Under the pieces are notes generated by a model that was given only the letters and a program-made list of their open reading frames with translations, was not told where the DNA came from and made no database searches. A DNA stretch of 28,710 bases, from IMG/VR virus record IMGVR_UViG_3300006754_000108, positions 1-28,710 of that record. The stretch is one strand, 5' to 3'. Origin of the DNA: a virus. Both the position numbers and the translations under genes were made by a program. How positions within the stretch are numbered: the stretch's first letter is position 1; each line of letters opens with the position of its first letter. Shown piece by piece: positions 1 through 8,673 of this stretch.

Positions 1-390
1 GTATACAGTGCCCCACTTAGTGGCGAAGGCGGCTCTGTTGGGAGAACAATTAAGGCACCACCACTTCTTTGGGTTAAGTTTGTCAACTTTGTTCAAGCAG
101 CCAACGGCCAGGACGCCTTACTTGGATGCATTGAAGGTCTCGATTTTAATCCTGCCAAGGAGGCTGGTTATTTTATCGAGAAATCAGGTGAAATTTTTCC
201 AAAGCATTTTAATATTAGTTTTAGATTTTCACCACAGCACGAGGATCCATTGGGCTGGGACGCGACCACAAAAGAGTTTATAACAGATACTTTCCCGTAT
301 TCTGCCGCGCCAACTGTCATTGAAAATACCAACAGCGGCGGACAAAATAAAAAATTAAATGATGCTGAAACTGCTCGGTCTCTAGAGTAG
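1..390 (+). CDS. C-terminal fragment of a probable phage virion/baseplate protein (5' truncated)
   Basis: Reading frame 1 is open from the first base to a TAG at 388-390, giving the last 129 residues of a protein whose start lies outside the window. The fragment is rich in aromatic and small residues around PKHFNISFRFSPQHEDPLGW and ends in a polar tail rich in Asn, Gly and Lys. It lies 26 nt before a gp53/LysM-like baseplate gene and in the same direction, so a tail or baseplate role is likely. I do not recognise a specific family. An overlapping frame-2 open reading frame at 8-283 is out of phase and is a shadow. Confidence 0.6.
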   Translation, partial: VYSAPLSGEGGSVGRTIKAPPLLWVKFVNFVQAANGQDALLGCIEGLDFNPAKEAGYFIEKSGEIFPKHFNISFRFSPQHEDPLGWDATTKEFITDTFPYSAAPTVIENTNSGGQNKKLNDAETARSLE

Positions 391-416
391 GGTACAGTAA
401 GAGAGGTTAACTTACT

Positions 417-764
417 ATGGCAAATAGAAACATATACAGAGATTTTTTGATTACCGATTCGAAGCTAAGAGAAAACATTCATGACAGAAAGTTCACTGAT
501 GAAATAACAATTTTATCACGAATGCTGCCAAGTGAGCCGACAGAAGAAGAATTAAAAAATGACTTGACACACGTCCAAAGAATTTATACAATGGGAGATA
601 GGCTTTATAAATTCGCCTATGAATATTATGGTGACGTAGATTATTGGTGGGTTATCGCATGGTATAACAACAAGCCCACCGATGGCCATTTTGAAATTGG
701 AGATGTAGTGTATATTCCCAGAGAACTCGACGTGGCCATCAGAATCGCGACAAGAGAAAGATAA
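417..764 (+). CDS. gp53-like baseplate wedge protein with LysM-like domain
   Basis: The 115-residue protein has an extended N-terminus and a C-terminal half (about residues 57-102) with the pattern GDRLYKFAYEYYGD, then WWVIAWYN, then a Gly-Asp and VVYIP. This is the signature of the LysM-like module in T4 gp53-type baseplate proteins: a start-up GD, a tyrosine-rich helix, a WW pair and a final I/YIP strand. In T4, gp53 helps join the baseplate wedges around the hub. The size is smaller than T4 gp53 but usual for gp53-like proteins of marine myoviruses (from memory). ATG start after the purine-rich AGAGAGG at about 400-406. It ends one base before the next virion gene, indicating co-translation. 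The gp53 assignment is by motif only. Confidence 0.65.
   Translation: MANRNIYRDFLITDSKLRENIHDRKFTDEITILSRMLPSEPTEEELKNDLTHVQRIYTMGDRLYKFAYEYYGDVDYWWVIAWYNNKPTDGHFEIGDVVYIPRELDVAIRIATRER
564..592 (+). promoter_or_regulatory. Possible sigma-70 promoter inside the gp53-like gene
   Basis: TTGACA at 564-569 is followed after 17 nt by TACAAT at 587-592 (11 of 12 consensus bases). It lies inside a coding region of a structural gene, where a host-type promoter is not expected, so chance is a real alternative. Confidence 0.3.
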
Positions 765-765
765 A

Positions 766-3513
766 ATGGCAGAGATCACCTTAAATTCGTTTCACCCACA
801 AGCTTATCTTATGTATCTGAACTTTTCATCAGCCAAATCCCTTAAGCTTAGTACATTGACACCCGCTAGCAAGACAACAGGCGTGCATCAGCTTAGAGGG
901 TTATACCAGCCCGAAGCTGTTATGTCAAAAGTATACAATGCGAAAGACTCAACAGGTAAGAAACTTATAAAAGCACATTTTTTCAACTTAGAAACACATA
1001 AGATAAGTGCATTGGTACCTGAACTTCGATTTTATAAGGCTCAAAATGGTACCCTTGAACCCTTCTTCTTTCCTGTGTCAACTATTGCAGATGAAGCGGC
1101 CACAACCCTCGGACACAGTAGGACAAAGGGGTCTGGAATTAAATCCTTTAATGTGAAAACTGAGGGTAGTAATCCTTTTGAAGCTCCCAAATTCCTGTCA
1201 GCCGACCTTGTCCTTTATGTTGACAATTTGGCAAACCTTTTTGACACCCAGCCTGGCTATGCCCCACTTGCAGACCTTTTTACGATTTCAATAGCCAGAT
1301 CAGCCCAGAAAAGCTCAGTCGGCGGCGCAACACTAACTTCAGGTGATTTTGTCCGGCCAATTGAAGTCGCAGCAACTTTGGGTTATAGTATACCTGACAC
1401 CTCCCTCTTCACGCAGGAAGAAATAAGAGAAATACAGGATTCAAACTTAGATATAAGGATGAATGTGTTCCACCACTCGATTGATATTAACCAGGACGGC
1501 TCCGCGAATATATCTATAAAATACACGGCAAGAATAAACAATACTGGTAGGGACCGTATATTTAGCGCAACCGACCATCCGGTTGACCTCCTGAAGAGGG
1601 CAAATATAAAGCAGTTATTTGCACCCCAGAAGAAGAAAATAAATAAGCTATTAAAAAAGAAAAAGATTTCTGCAGCCGAATCTTCCCGACGGAGCCAAGT
1701 TGAGAAGATGGCCGAAATTAGAAAAATATTAGAAATTCTTGAATCTGAAAAAAAGATCTTTTCTTTATATACCGTAGACACAAAACTAGCTCACTTTGCT
1801 CAGTTAGGGATCCCAGATAATGTAAAGGGGTTCTCTAATACTACTCGTGGCATTGCTAAGGACATATTTGGCCCCACTGCAGTAGACGTAGCGGGAAGTC
1901 TAGTACCTGCGCTAGCACCGACACCAGAAGAGAAATTGCTTGAAAAAGACGCAGAGACTTTCGAAAAAGGGTTAGCGAACCTTGATAACTCGAAAAGAAG
2001 AGTATATTATGTGGCTTTTGGAGATTTAATTCAAGCTTTCTTTGAGAAAACTAGGATAGCTTTGGATGACGCTAAAAAGATATTGAGTAATGCGTCCAGT
2101 TATCTAAACCAGAATCGACCTAGCTTAGACGAATCTGAAATAAATGAAATTACTGAAATCGCAAAGAAATCTGCAGATGAGAGAACAAAAATAAGAAAAG
2201 TTCTCGAAGATGCGATTGGTAAGCTCAAGACATTTAGAGTGTACCTTCCAGATATTGAATATAAGTATTATAAGATTGATTCCAGCGGGGTTTCGGAAGA
2301 TATCAAGAGAGTCAACTTGTCGGATATCCCAATTTCTCTCGAAACCTATCAGGCTTTTATGTTTGATAAAGTGATGAACTCTCACAGAAATACTTATACG
2401 ATTCCGCAATTTTTAAATGATTGTGTAACCGATTTGTTGCCATCTGCTTTTGGGCAAAAGTGGTCCAAAGTTGGTATTGCCCCAAGGGTTATATCTACTG
2501 CTCCAAAATTCACAACTGCTACTTTTTCTGGCCCACAACTGAGGGGATCACTATCTAGAAGTCCTGTAATTGACGCTGAGAAGACACCAAGTCCCCAAAA
2601 GAACTTTAGGAGTTCTAATATGGACGATGCATGCGATTATTTTATAATATACCAAGAAGTAGATAGAGAGATGTCGAGTGACCGCTCAGGCGCTGAAGAT
2701 CAAGATTCCAGGGACGGCATATATCACTTTGAAATTGGCAAAAATAGAGGTCTAACAAAGAAGATTTCTTTTAAAAGATTTGAGGTCGAAGGCGCCCAAG
2801 AACAGCTGATGACAAACCAGGTGGGCCTTTATGACGAACTTAAACTGCCTTATAGTGCAGATATCAGTATGGTCGGAAATAACTTATTTATTCCAGGAAG
2901 CCAGATATATATTAATCCCAGTAATATTGGGTTTGGTTCTCCGACAGATCATGAATCACCTGCCTTTAAAATAGGCCTGGGAGGTTATTACACTGTTTTA
3001 AAGATTGCAACCTCCTTTAATGATGGCATTTTATCGACAGACTTGGAGTGTACTTTTGGATCCCACGCTTCATATACAGTCAATCTATCGGGAGAGAAAA
3101 TAAAAGAAAAAAGAATAGACTCTCTAGACTCGCCAGAAGCCAGTAACGACGCTACACCGCAAGAGATCCCGGATTTAGATATCAACAATGTTCTTGTTGC
3201 GCAGAGTCACTACTTACAACAACTACAACTGCTTAAAAATCCAACAACAGGAGAACAGGTATTGGACGCTCATACAGCGAAACAAATTTCAAATGATTAT
3301 ATTTTACACCAAGATTCTAATCTTGTCGCCATTCCTGGAGTATTGGGTAAATCAATTAACTCTCAATCTGGCGCCGTAAGATATAATTTAAGTACTGGCC
3401 AGTCTGTAGAAATCGACGACGGCGCCCACGCAGACGAGGCAGTAAAGTTAGTTAAAAGTTCGGTAACCACACTCAGTTCAGCTAATCCAACCTCAGCGAA
3501 TACAGGCAGCTAG
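766..3513 (+). CDS. Large virion structural protein (probable tail/baseplate component)
   Basis: A 915-residue protein that I cannot assign to a named family. It is soluble with no signal peptide or membrane segment. The N-terminal 200 residues are mixed alpha/beta. A Lys-rich, probably coiled-coil stretch runs from about residue 285 to 330. The C-terminal third (about residues 690-760) contains SADISMVGNNLFIPGSQIYI and a GLGGYYTV motif, a beta-rich pattern typical of large phage tail/baseplate proteins. The last 100 residues are Ser/Thr/Asn-rich. ATG lies one base after the gp53-like stop, and the next virion gene follows after 17 nt. Size and position suggest a baseplate or hub component; this is inference from context. 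Confidence 0.6.
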   Translation: MAEITLNSFHPQAYLMYLNFSSAKSLKLSTLTPASKTTGVHQLRGLYQPEAVMSKVYNAKDSTGKKLIKAHFFNLETHKISALVPELRFYKAQNGTLEPFFFPVSTIADEAATTLGHSRTKGSGIKSFNVKTEGSNPFEAPKFLSADLVLYVDNLANLFDTQPGYAPLADLFTISIARSAQKSSVGGATLTSGDFVRPIEVAATLGYSIPDTSLFTQEEIREIQDSNLDIRMNVFHHSIDINQDGSANISIKYTARINNTGRDRIFSATDHPVDLLKRANIKQLFAPQKKKINKLLKKKKISAAESSRRSQVEKMAEIRKILEILESEKKIFSLYTVDTKLAHFAQLGIPDNVKGFSNTTRGIAKDIFGPTAVDVAGSLVPALAPTPEEKLLEKDAETFEKGLANLDNSKRRVYYVAFGDLIQAFFEKTRIALDDAKKILSNASSYLNQNRPSLDESEINEITEIAKKSADERTKIRKVLEDAIGKLKTFRVYLPDIEYKYYKIDSSGVSEDIKRVNLSDIPISLETYQAFMFDKVMNSHRNTYTIPQFLNDCVTDLLPSAFGQKWSKVGIAPRVISTAPKFTTATFSGPQLRGSLSRSPVIDAEKTPSPQKNFRSSNMDDACDYFIIYQEVDREMSSDRSGAEDQDSRDGIYHFEIGKNRGLTKKISFKRFEVEGAQEQLMTNQVGLYDELKLPYSADISMVGNNLFIPGSQIYINPSNIGFGSPTDHESPAFKIGLGGYYTVLKIATSFNDGILSTDLECTFGSHASYTVNLSGEKIKEKRIDSLDSPEASNDATPQEIPDLDINNVLVAQSHYLQQLQLLKNPTTGEQVLDAHTAKQISNDYILHQDSNLVAIPGVLGKSINSQSGAVRYNLSTGQSVEIDDGAHADEAVKLVKSSVTTLSSANPTSANTGS

Positions 3514-3530
3514 GCTTAGGAGAGATTATC

Positions 3531-4709
3531 ATGGCTAAAGAAATAAGATTTTTGGGCGGTTCTACTCCGTTTTTAAGGACGGAGTTTGAGGAGCGGCTTA
3601 AATATAAAAACCTTATTAATCTCCCCGGAATGATAGACACATTATATGATCAACGTGCATATGGGCTAATTAACAAGAATTTTGAACCAGTTTATCTTGT
3701 TAACGATCAAGAAGTGCTGTCAAACTTTCCGAATTTAGCTGATGGAGTATTTTGCTTGAACTTCGTCGCGGCCGCCTTTAAAAACTTTAGAAGAGACTAC
3801 ACCGGACGCATTTCCAATACAAACCTAGGTTTTCCGCCTTTCTTAGACCAGGTCATCCCCACTGCTGGTCATGTACCCTTCGAGGAGGCCTATTCTGATT
3901 ATTCGATTTATACTGGTGTAAAATATTCTACTTTTTTGCAGAATGACACAAGAATAAACGATTATAATTGTTACTTGACCGCGATAAAAGAGACTTTCAT
4001 GCAAAACTTAAAATCTTTTCCTATTACGCGCAGCGGCTTTTTGCTTTCAAGGCATAGTAATATAAGAACTTCTGGGTTAGTGTTGGAGTTAGCAAATCTA
4101 GATTATAACCGAGACTTGGAAAAAGGACAAATAATACAAAGTCAAGAATTCCAGTGCTTTATTGACTATGCAAACGTTGCAGGGTTCTATGTTGATAAGT
4201 TTAATCCATGGCGCCTCTACGCAGATCTTAATAGTTCTGCCATGGCTTCACAAATCCGTAGAGCAGCACCCCCTGCAGCCGGAGAATATAATCAAAATAA
4301 TGACACCGAAAAGGTCCTCAATTCAATCTACCGCCTCCGGTCTCAAGAGGATGACCTTTACGACTTGCAAGATTTCATAATAAAAACTTACAATGATATA
4401 AAGAAAAGGGTTCCATTTTATACGAAAACAGTGTATAATAATACTAGCAATACAGCAAACAATAAGAGTATCTTCCGCCCGGACATAAATTTGCTGACAG
4501 CAGAAGAGTGGCTTGAAATGCTCTTAATGGTCCGCCTTCTAGAGCTGGGCAGATATACAGATCCGACTTTTAAGACTCTTAAAGGTTCGGTGTTGCAAAA
4601 CTACAGAATTTATGGCACGAAACAAGCCATTGGCAGAATTGGCCAAATATGTTCACAGATTATAAAAGAGAATTATGAAAAAGGAAATTCAGATACTTCA
4701 ACCCCTTGA
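3531..4709 (+). CDS. Virion structural protein of unknown role
   Basis: A 392-residue protein, preceded by a good ribosome binding site (TAGGAGAG, ending 7 nt before the ATG). It is rich in Tyr, Phe, Asn and Arg, with repeated aromatic-plus-Asn clusters such as KFNPWRLYADLNS near residue 225. It has no signal peptide, membrane helix or enzymatic motif that I can identify. It follows the large virion protein by 17 nt and its last 35 nt overlap the start of the family A polymerase gene, so it is the last structural gene before the replication block. A tail or neck-region role is inferred from position only. Confidence 0.55.
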   Translation: MAKEIRFLGGSTPFLRTEFEERLKYKNLINLPGMIDTLYDQRAYGLINKNFEPVYLVNDQEVLSNFPNLADGVFCLNFVAAAFKNFRRDYTGRISNTNLGFPPFLDQVIPTAGHVPFEEAYSDYSIYTGVKYSTFLQNDTRINDYNCYLTAIKETFMQNLKSFPITRSGFLLSRHSNIRTSGLVLELANLDYNRDLEKGQIIQSQEFQCFIDYANVAGFYVDKFNPWRLYADLNSSAMASQIRRAAPPAAGEYNQNNDTEKVLNSIYRLRSQEDDLYDLQDFIIKTYNDIKKRVPFYTKTVYNNTSNTANNKSIFRPDINLLTAEEWLEMLLMVRLLELGRYTDPTFKTLKGSVLQNYRIYGTKQAIGRIGQICSQIIKENYEKGNSDTSTP

Positions 4710-5814
4710 CGTTGAAAACAATTGCATCGGAATCCACTATAAAAATAAACTTACATTTGAAGATTTCCAATCGGTCGCAAAAGAAGGCGACATCGCCTGG
4801 CAGCACTCTCACATTTTTGAAGAAGACCAAAAGTATACCTATCTTAATTTATTTATTAAAAACAAGGATTTAACACAATATTCGCAAGACCCTACAGCAC
4901 TTAACTCATGCCAATCGCTTCTGGAGTCTCAAAAGCTAGCTGCAATAACGGCGCAGGTTGATTTTTCGGATCTCTGCTTCTTTGAGCTTCTTCCCGATCA
5001 TTTACTTAAAAAATGGTTTTCCCTCCGAGAGCTTGCCATGCAAAATATCGCAATGAAAGTGGAGAGGCCACCTGATTACGAGATTCTTCATAGAATTCAC
5101 GTACTTACGGCAAATGTAGCAAAGCAGGCCATCATCATCAACGGCCAAGAAGAAAAAATAAAATATGATATCTTCTCCTCCGCTACGGGCCGCTTATCGA
5201 CCGCAAAAGGTTCATATCCTATACTCAGTGTTAGTAAAGAAGAGAGAAGTAATGTGGTACCCCAGAACGATCTTTATTTAGAGATTGACCTTAATGGGGC
5301 TGAGATAAGGACACTGCTGGCTTTCTCAGGGATTGACCAACCACTCGAAGATATTCACATGTGGAATATGAGAGACCTGCCGCCTTGGATCACCCGCAAA
5401 GAAGCAAAAGAGGAATTTTTTGCATGGCTCTATAATCCTGCATCCGAGAACAAGAATTATGAGAAATTTTATAATAAAAAAGCATACTTAGACCACTTCG
5501 ACGGCACGTCTGTTACCACCCCTTTTGGAAGAAAGCTACCAGTCGATGAAAGAAAAGCATTAAATTACTTGCTTCAATCAACAACATCTGATATAGTATT
5601 ATATAACACATACGAAATTATGAAGAAGTTGAAGAAAAAGAAAAGCTTCGTAGCTTTCACAATGCATGACTCTGTGGTTCTTGACTTCGCCAGAGAAGAC
5701 TACGATTTGGTTTCAGAATTAAAAGATATTTTTGAAAAGAACATGTTCGGCAGGTTCTTATCAAGTGTTAGAATAGGAAAGGATTTCGGCACAATGAAGG
5801 AAATAGTAATTTGA
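4675..5814 (+). CDS. Minimal family A DNA polymerase (fingers/palm, no exonuclease domain)
   Basis: At 379 residues this is far shorter than Pol I (about 930) or T7 polymerase (about 700). The N-terminal 150 residues do not resemble a 3'-5' exonuclease. The polymerase core is clear: SATGRLST (169-176), motif A with D205, E210 and R212, motif B with R241, K245, F249 and Y253, and motif C H331-D332. The spacings equal those of E. coli Pol I (D705/E710/R712, R754/K758/F762/Y766, H881/D882). Motif C ends in Ser instead of Glu (HDS for HDE), and YG of motif B is YN. Both catalytic aspartates remain, so activity is plausible. The ATG lies 35 nt inside the previous virion gene. The missing exonuclease could be encoded elsewhere (split polymerase), or proofreading may come from another protein. 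Its last codon overlaps the next TTG start. Confidence 0.88.
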   Translation: MKKEIQILQPLDVENNCIGIHYKNKLTFEDFQSVAKEGDIAWQHSHIFEEDQKYTYLNLFIKNKDLTQYSQDPTALNSCQSLLESQKLAAITAQVDFSDLCFFELLPDHLLKKWFSLRELAMQNIAMKVERPPDYEILHRIHVLTANVAKQAIIINGQEEKIKYDIFSSATGRLSTAKGSYPILSVSKEERSNVVPQNDLYLEIDLNGAEIRTLLAFSGIDQPLEDIHMWNMRDLPPWITRKEAKEEFFAWLYNPASENKNYEKFYNKKAYLDHFDGTSVTTPFGRKLPVDERKALNYLLQSTTSDIVLYNTYEIMKKLKKKKSFVAFTMHDSVVLDFAREDYDLVSELKDIFEKNMFGRFLSSVRIGKDFGTMKEIVI

Positions 5815-6668
5815 AGAATATATTGGCTTTAGGTAATGCTGCATGCAATATAGTTAATGCCTTATCCAGATACAACGCCTACAACATTTATAGAATATGC
5901 AACGAAGATGCTGATCCAGGTAAGAACACTTACGTTATACCTGAATTAGCTCACGCAGAGGATTACGAGAACTTAAACATTCTGAGTAAAATTAAATTTC
6001 TGAAGAGCATTAAGGAAGAGGTAACTTTTTTTGTCTGCGGGGCATCAAGGTCAAGCGCTCTCACCCTTAAGATACTGGAATCCTTACATAAAAAAGGCGT
6101 AAAGATAAAGGTGGTATATTTCCAACCAGAAATCGAATTCTTATCAGAAGAACAAATTCTGCAGGAACGCTTAACCAGAAACGTCTTGCAAGAGTACGCA
6201 CGATCTGGCGTATTCCAAGACATTACGCTGGTCGCGAACAAAGCACTAGAAAATTTTAGTGAATCTCTTAACGTTTTTGATTATTATAAACAAATTAATT
6301 CTATTTTTTGCGATTCTTATCACATGACTGAAGTCTTCAAGAACACCAAACCAGTTATGTCAACGTTTTCAAGGATTAAGGAATCGTGCAGAATAAAGTC
6401 TCTAGGGATAAGTACTGCGGCCTGCGAAGATAAATTATTTTCTCCTTTCAGTCAGGAGGTAGAGGTGTTATACTATTTTGGTATTAACGAAGAAAAGCTG
6501 AAAACTCAAGGAAACTTCTTCAGAGAGCTTACAACCAGTGTGAAAGGCAGAATGACCGAAGAAACCAAAGCATATTTTGGTATCTACCCCACGGACTACG
6601 AAGATGACTACATTTATGTAGAATATTTTTCTCCAAAAATTCAACAAATAACTGTTGACACAGAATAA
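5811..6668 (+). CDS. Conserved phage protein, possible divergent tubulin/FtsZ-like fold
   Basis: 285 residues, read from a TTG at 5811 that overlaps the TGA of the polymerase gene (TTGA), indicating translational coupling. The order of elements resembles FtsZ/tubulin: an N-terminal beta strand and loop LALGNAACNIV (residues 5-14, compare GxGGxGxN), an acidic segment, a strand and Ser-rich loop FVCGASRSSALT (74-85) where FtsZ has GGGTGTG, a strand KIKVVYF (98-104), a helix, then ITLVANKAL (138-146) where FtsZ has IxIPNDKL. The GTP-binding glycine signature is largely lost, so the fold call is an inference. From memory, similar proteins occur in marine myoviruses as unknowns. The downstream promoter's -35 box lies in its last codons. 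Confidence 0.5.
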   Translation: MKNILALGNAACNIVNALSRYNAYNIYRICNEDADPGKNTYVIPELAHAEDYENLNILSKIKFLKSIKEEVTFFVCGASRSSALTLKILESLHKKGVKIKVVYFQPEIEFLSEEQILQERLTRNVLQEYARSGVFQDITLVANKALENFSESLNVFDYYKQINSIFCDSYHMTEVFKNTKPVMSTFSRIKESCRIKSLGISTAACEDKLFSPFSQEVEVLYYFGINEEKLKTQGNFFRELTTSVKGRMTEETKAYFGIYPTDYEDDYIYVEYFSPKIQQITVDTE

Positions 6669-6683
6669 AAAATATAGTATTAT
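6655..6683 (+). promoter_or_regulatory. Sigma-70-type promoter for the SSB gene
   Basis: TTGACA at 6655-6660, a 17-nt spacer and TATTAT at 6678-6683 (11 of 12 consensus bases). The -35 hexamer overlaps the end of the upstream gene, and transcription would start about 70 nt before the SSB start codon. Confidence 0.75.
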
Positions 6684-6763
6684 ATAAACAGTTGGTCAGG
6701 ATATTTGCTGACCTGCTATAGCCAAACGTGCAAAAAACAACATACCATAGGAGGTAACATAAA

Positions 6764-7519
6764 ATGGCACTTAATTTAGACGCAATGAAAGCGAAGTTAG
6801 ATAAACTAAACGGAAGGGGAGATGGAAAGAACCAGTTCTGGCGACCTGACGACGGTGAGAGCAATATTCGTATTGTTTCTACATCTGATGGTGATCCCTT
6901 CAAGGAAAGAAGCTTCCACTACAATGTAGGAACATCAGGGTTTCTCTGCCCAAAACGAAACTTCGGAGACGAATGCCCAGTCTGCAACTTTGCAAACAAG
7001 TTGTGGAATGAGGGTACAGAGGAGAGCAAGAAACAAGCAAAGGATCTCTTTGCAAAGCAACGCTTCTTCTCACCAGTTCTTGTCAGGGGAGAGGAAGACC
7101 TAGGTATCCGCATCTGGGGATATGGGAAGATGGCTTATGAAAAGCTCCTGACCATTGTTCTTGATCCGGATTATGGAGATGTTACGGACCCTGAGAACGG
7201 CAACGACCTCAAGCTCATGTATGGAAAGCTGCCAGGTGCATCCTTCCCTAGAACTGACATTCGTCCACGACCCAGAAAGACCATCCTTTGTGATGACGCT
7301 GTTGGTGGAGATGAGCGATGTGCAGAGTTACTGGAAACTATTCCAGACTTTGACACACTCTTTGACCGTAAGAGCACCGAAGAGGTCCAATCTATTTTGG
7401 ACCAATTCATGGCTTCCGACGCCGGAAGCAACGACCTTGAGAAGTATGGCGCCAGCACAAGCGCTGACAAGCCTGCAAGTTCTGTTGAAGCCGCCTTCAA
7501 CGACCTTCTGAACTCGTAA
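6764..7519 (+). CDS. T4 gp32-like single-strand DNA-binding protein
   Basis: 251 residues with a gp32-type zinc site, H52, C62, C71 and C74 (FHYN, then CPKRNFGDECPVC), matching the H-x12-C-x9-C-x2-C arrangement of T4 gp32 with slightly shorter spacing. The N-terminus (LDAMKAKLDKLNG) resembles the basic cooperativity segment of the family. The C-terminal 40 residues are a low-complexity linker ending in an acidic/Leu tip, as expected for the domain that recruits replication proteins. It coats single-stranded DNA in replication and recombination. It has its own promoter and a very strong Shine-Dalgarno (AGGAGGTAAC, 6751-6760), fitting a highly expressed protein. The recombinase follows 12 nt later. 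Confidence 0.88.
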   Translation: MALNLDAMKAKLDKLNGRGDGKNQFWRPDDGESNIRIVSTSDGDPFKERSFHYNVGTSGFLCPKRNFGDECPVCNFANKLWNEGTEESKKQAKDLFAKQRFFSPVLVRGEEDLGIRIWGYGKMAYEKLLTIVLDPDYGDVTDPENGNDLKLMYGKLPGASFPRTDIRPRPRKTILCDDAVGGDERCAELLETIPDFDTLFDRKSTEEVQSILDQFMASDAGSNDLEKYGASTSADKPASSVEAAFNDLLNS

Positions 7520-7531
7520 AGGTGGTGCACT

Positions 7532-8662
7532 GTGGCTAAATCCAAAGTAACAAAGCTTAAAAAAGGCTCATTAGATATAGCAGCAGTCCGTAGCATTATC
7601 AATAAGAAAGCTGGCCGCCAAGTTGCTCATTCACTACACGATAACAATCCGACAGAAGTGAAAGAGTGGATCCCAACGGGATCCAGGTGGCTGGACTCTA
7701 TTATTTGTAAGGGGAAGCTTGCTGGCATACCTGTCGCCAAAATATCTGAAATTGCAGGGTTGGAATCAACCGGCAAATCATTTTTGGCTGCGCAGGTTGC
7801 CGGTAATGCTCAAAAGATGGGAATTGACGTGGTTTACTTTGATTCAGAGTCAGCCATTGACCCATCCTTCCTTGAACGTGCCGGCTGTGACCTCGACAGG
7901 CTTATGTATATCCAAGCAGAATCTGTAGAGTTTGTCCTCGAAACGATTGAAGAATTGCTCGGGACTGGAAATAAATGGCTGTTCATCTGGGACTCACTAG
8001 CCCTAACACCTTCTCTTTCAGATGTCGCTGGAGATTTTAACCCTAACGCTGAAGTTGGCAAGAAAGCCAGAATTCTGTCTAAGGGGATGTCAAAACTTGT
8101 TGTACCAATTGCGAATGCCGATGCAACATTGCTGATTCTCAATCAGCTTAAAACTAACATTACGAGATCTCCATCAGAGGCAATGACAACACCTTATATG
8201 ACCCCTGGCGGCAAGGCCCTTTCTTATTCTTATTCATTGAGAATATGGCTCACTGGCCGAAAAGCCAAAGCCTCATTCTTGGTGGACGATAATGGATACA
8301 GGATAGGGTCAGAAGTCAAGGTCAAACTTGAGAAATCTAGGTTTGGGTCCGCCGGTCGCACCTGCAACTTTAAGATCCTCTGGGGTGACGATGATATTGG
8401 TGTTCAAGACGAAGAAAGTTGGTTTGATGCAATCCAAGTATCACAGAGACTTTCGCAGTCTGGAGCATGGTTTGCTCTAGCTCAAAATGACGGCACTGAA
8501 GTTAAGTTTCAGCGCAAGCAATGGGCAGAGAAGCTTCAGGACCAAAATTTTAGAGAAAGTGTCTTGACAATCATCGACGAAGATGTTATTATTAAGTTCA
8601 AGAATAGAGAAGGTAAAGCTGACGATTTCTACGATACGGATGACCCGGTCGAGAAGACTTAG
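7532..8662 (+). CDS. uvsX: RecA/UvsX-family recombinase
   Basis: 376 residues. Walker A is GLESTGKS (76-83), the catalytic glutamate is E106 within FDSESAID (compare FIDAEHALD in RecA), and Walker B ends at D154 (LFIWDS). The L2/ATP-sensing segment contains ILNQLKTNI. It would polymerise on single-stranded DNA and catalyse strand exchange for recombination-dependent replication and repair. The Walker and core motifs look closer to RecA than to T4 UvsX, though length and neighbourhood suit a phage UvsX. The start is GTG at 7532 after AAAGGTGGT. The 3' end contains a consensus promoter (8564-8592), and an intrinsic terminator follows 11 nt after the stop. The C-terminus is acidic. Confidence 0.9.
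   Translation: MAKSKVTKLKKGSLDIAAVRSIINKKAGRQVAHSLHDNNPTEVKEWIPTGSRWLDSIICKGKLAGIPVAKISEIAGLESTGKSFLAAQVAGNAQKMGIDVVYFDSESAIDPSFLERAGCDLDRLMYIQAESVEFVLETIEELLGTGNKWLFIWDSLALTPSLSDVAGDFNPNAEVGKKARILSKGMSKLVVPIANADATLLILNQLKTNITRSPSEAMTTPYMTPGGKALSYSYSLRIWLTGRKAKASFLVDDNGYRIGSEVKVKLEKSRFGSAGRTCNFKILWGDDDIGVQDEESWFDAIQVSQRLSQSGAWFALAQNDGTEVKFQRKQWAEKLQDQNFRESVLTIIDEDVIIKFKNREGKADDFYDTDDPVEKT
8564..8592 (+). promoter_or_regulatory. Near-consensus sigma-70 promoter inside the end of the recombinase gene
   Basis: TTGACA at 8564-8569, 17-nt spacer, TATTAT at 8587-8592 (11 of 12 bases). Initiation near 8599 would run into the terminator at 8674-8703, giving a short RNA of about 100 nt unless transcription reads through to the 5' exonuclease gene. 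Confidence 0.55.
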
Positions 8663-8673
8663 CAGAAAAGCAT

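Noticed and set aside
8-283. Open reading frame in frame 2 at the window start
   Set aside because: It overlaps the frame-1 fragment that is open from base 1 to 390 and has a biased, unstructured composition; it is a shadow frame.
4675-5814. Reading the short family A polymerase as a pseudogene
   Set aside because: The frame is intact, the catalytic aspartates and the motif B residues are at exact spacing, and the gene is translationally coupled to its neighbour.
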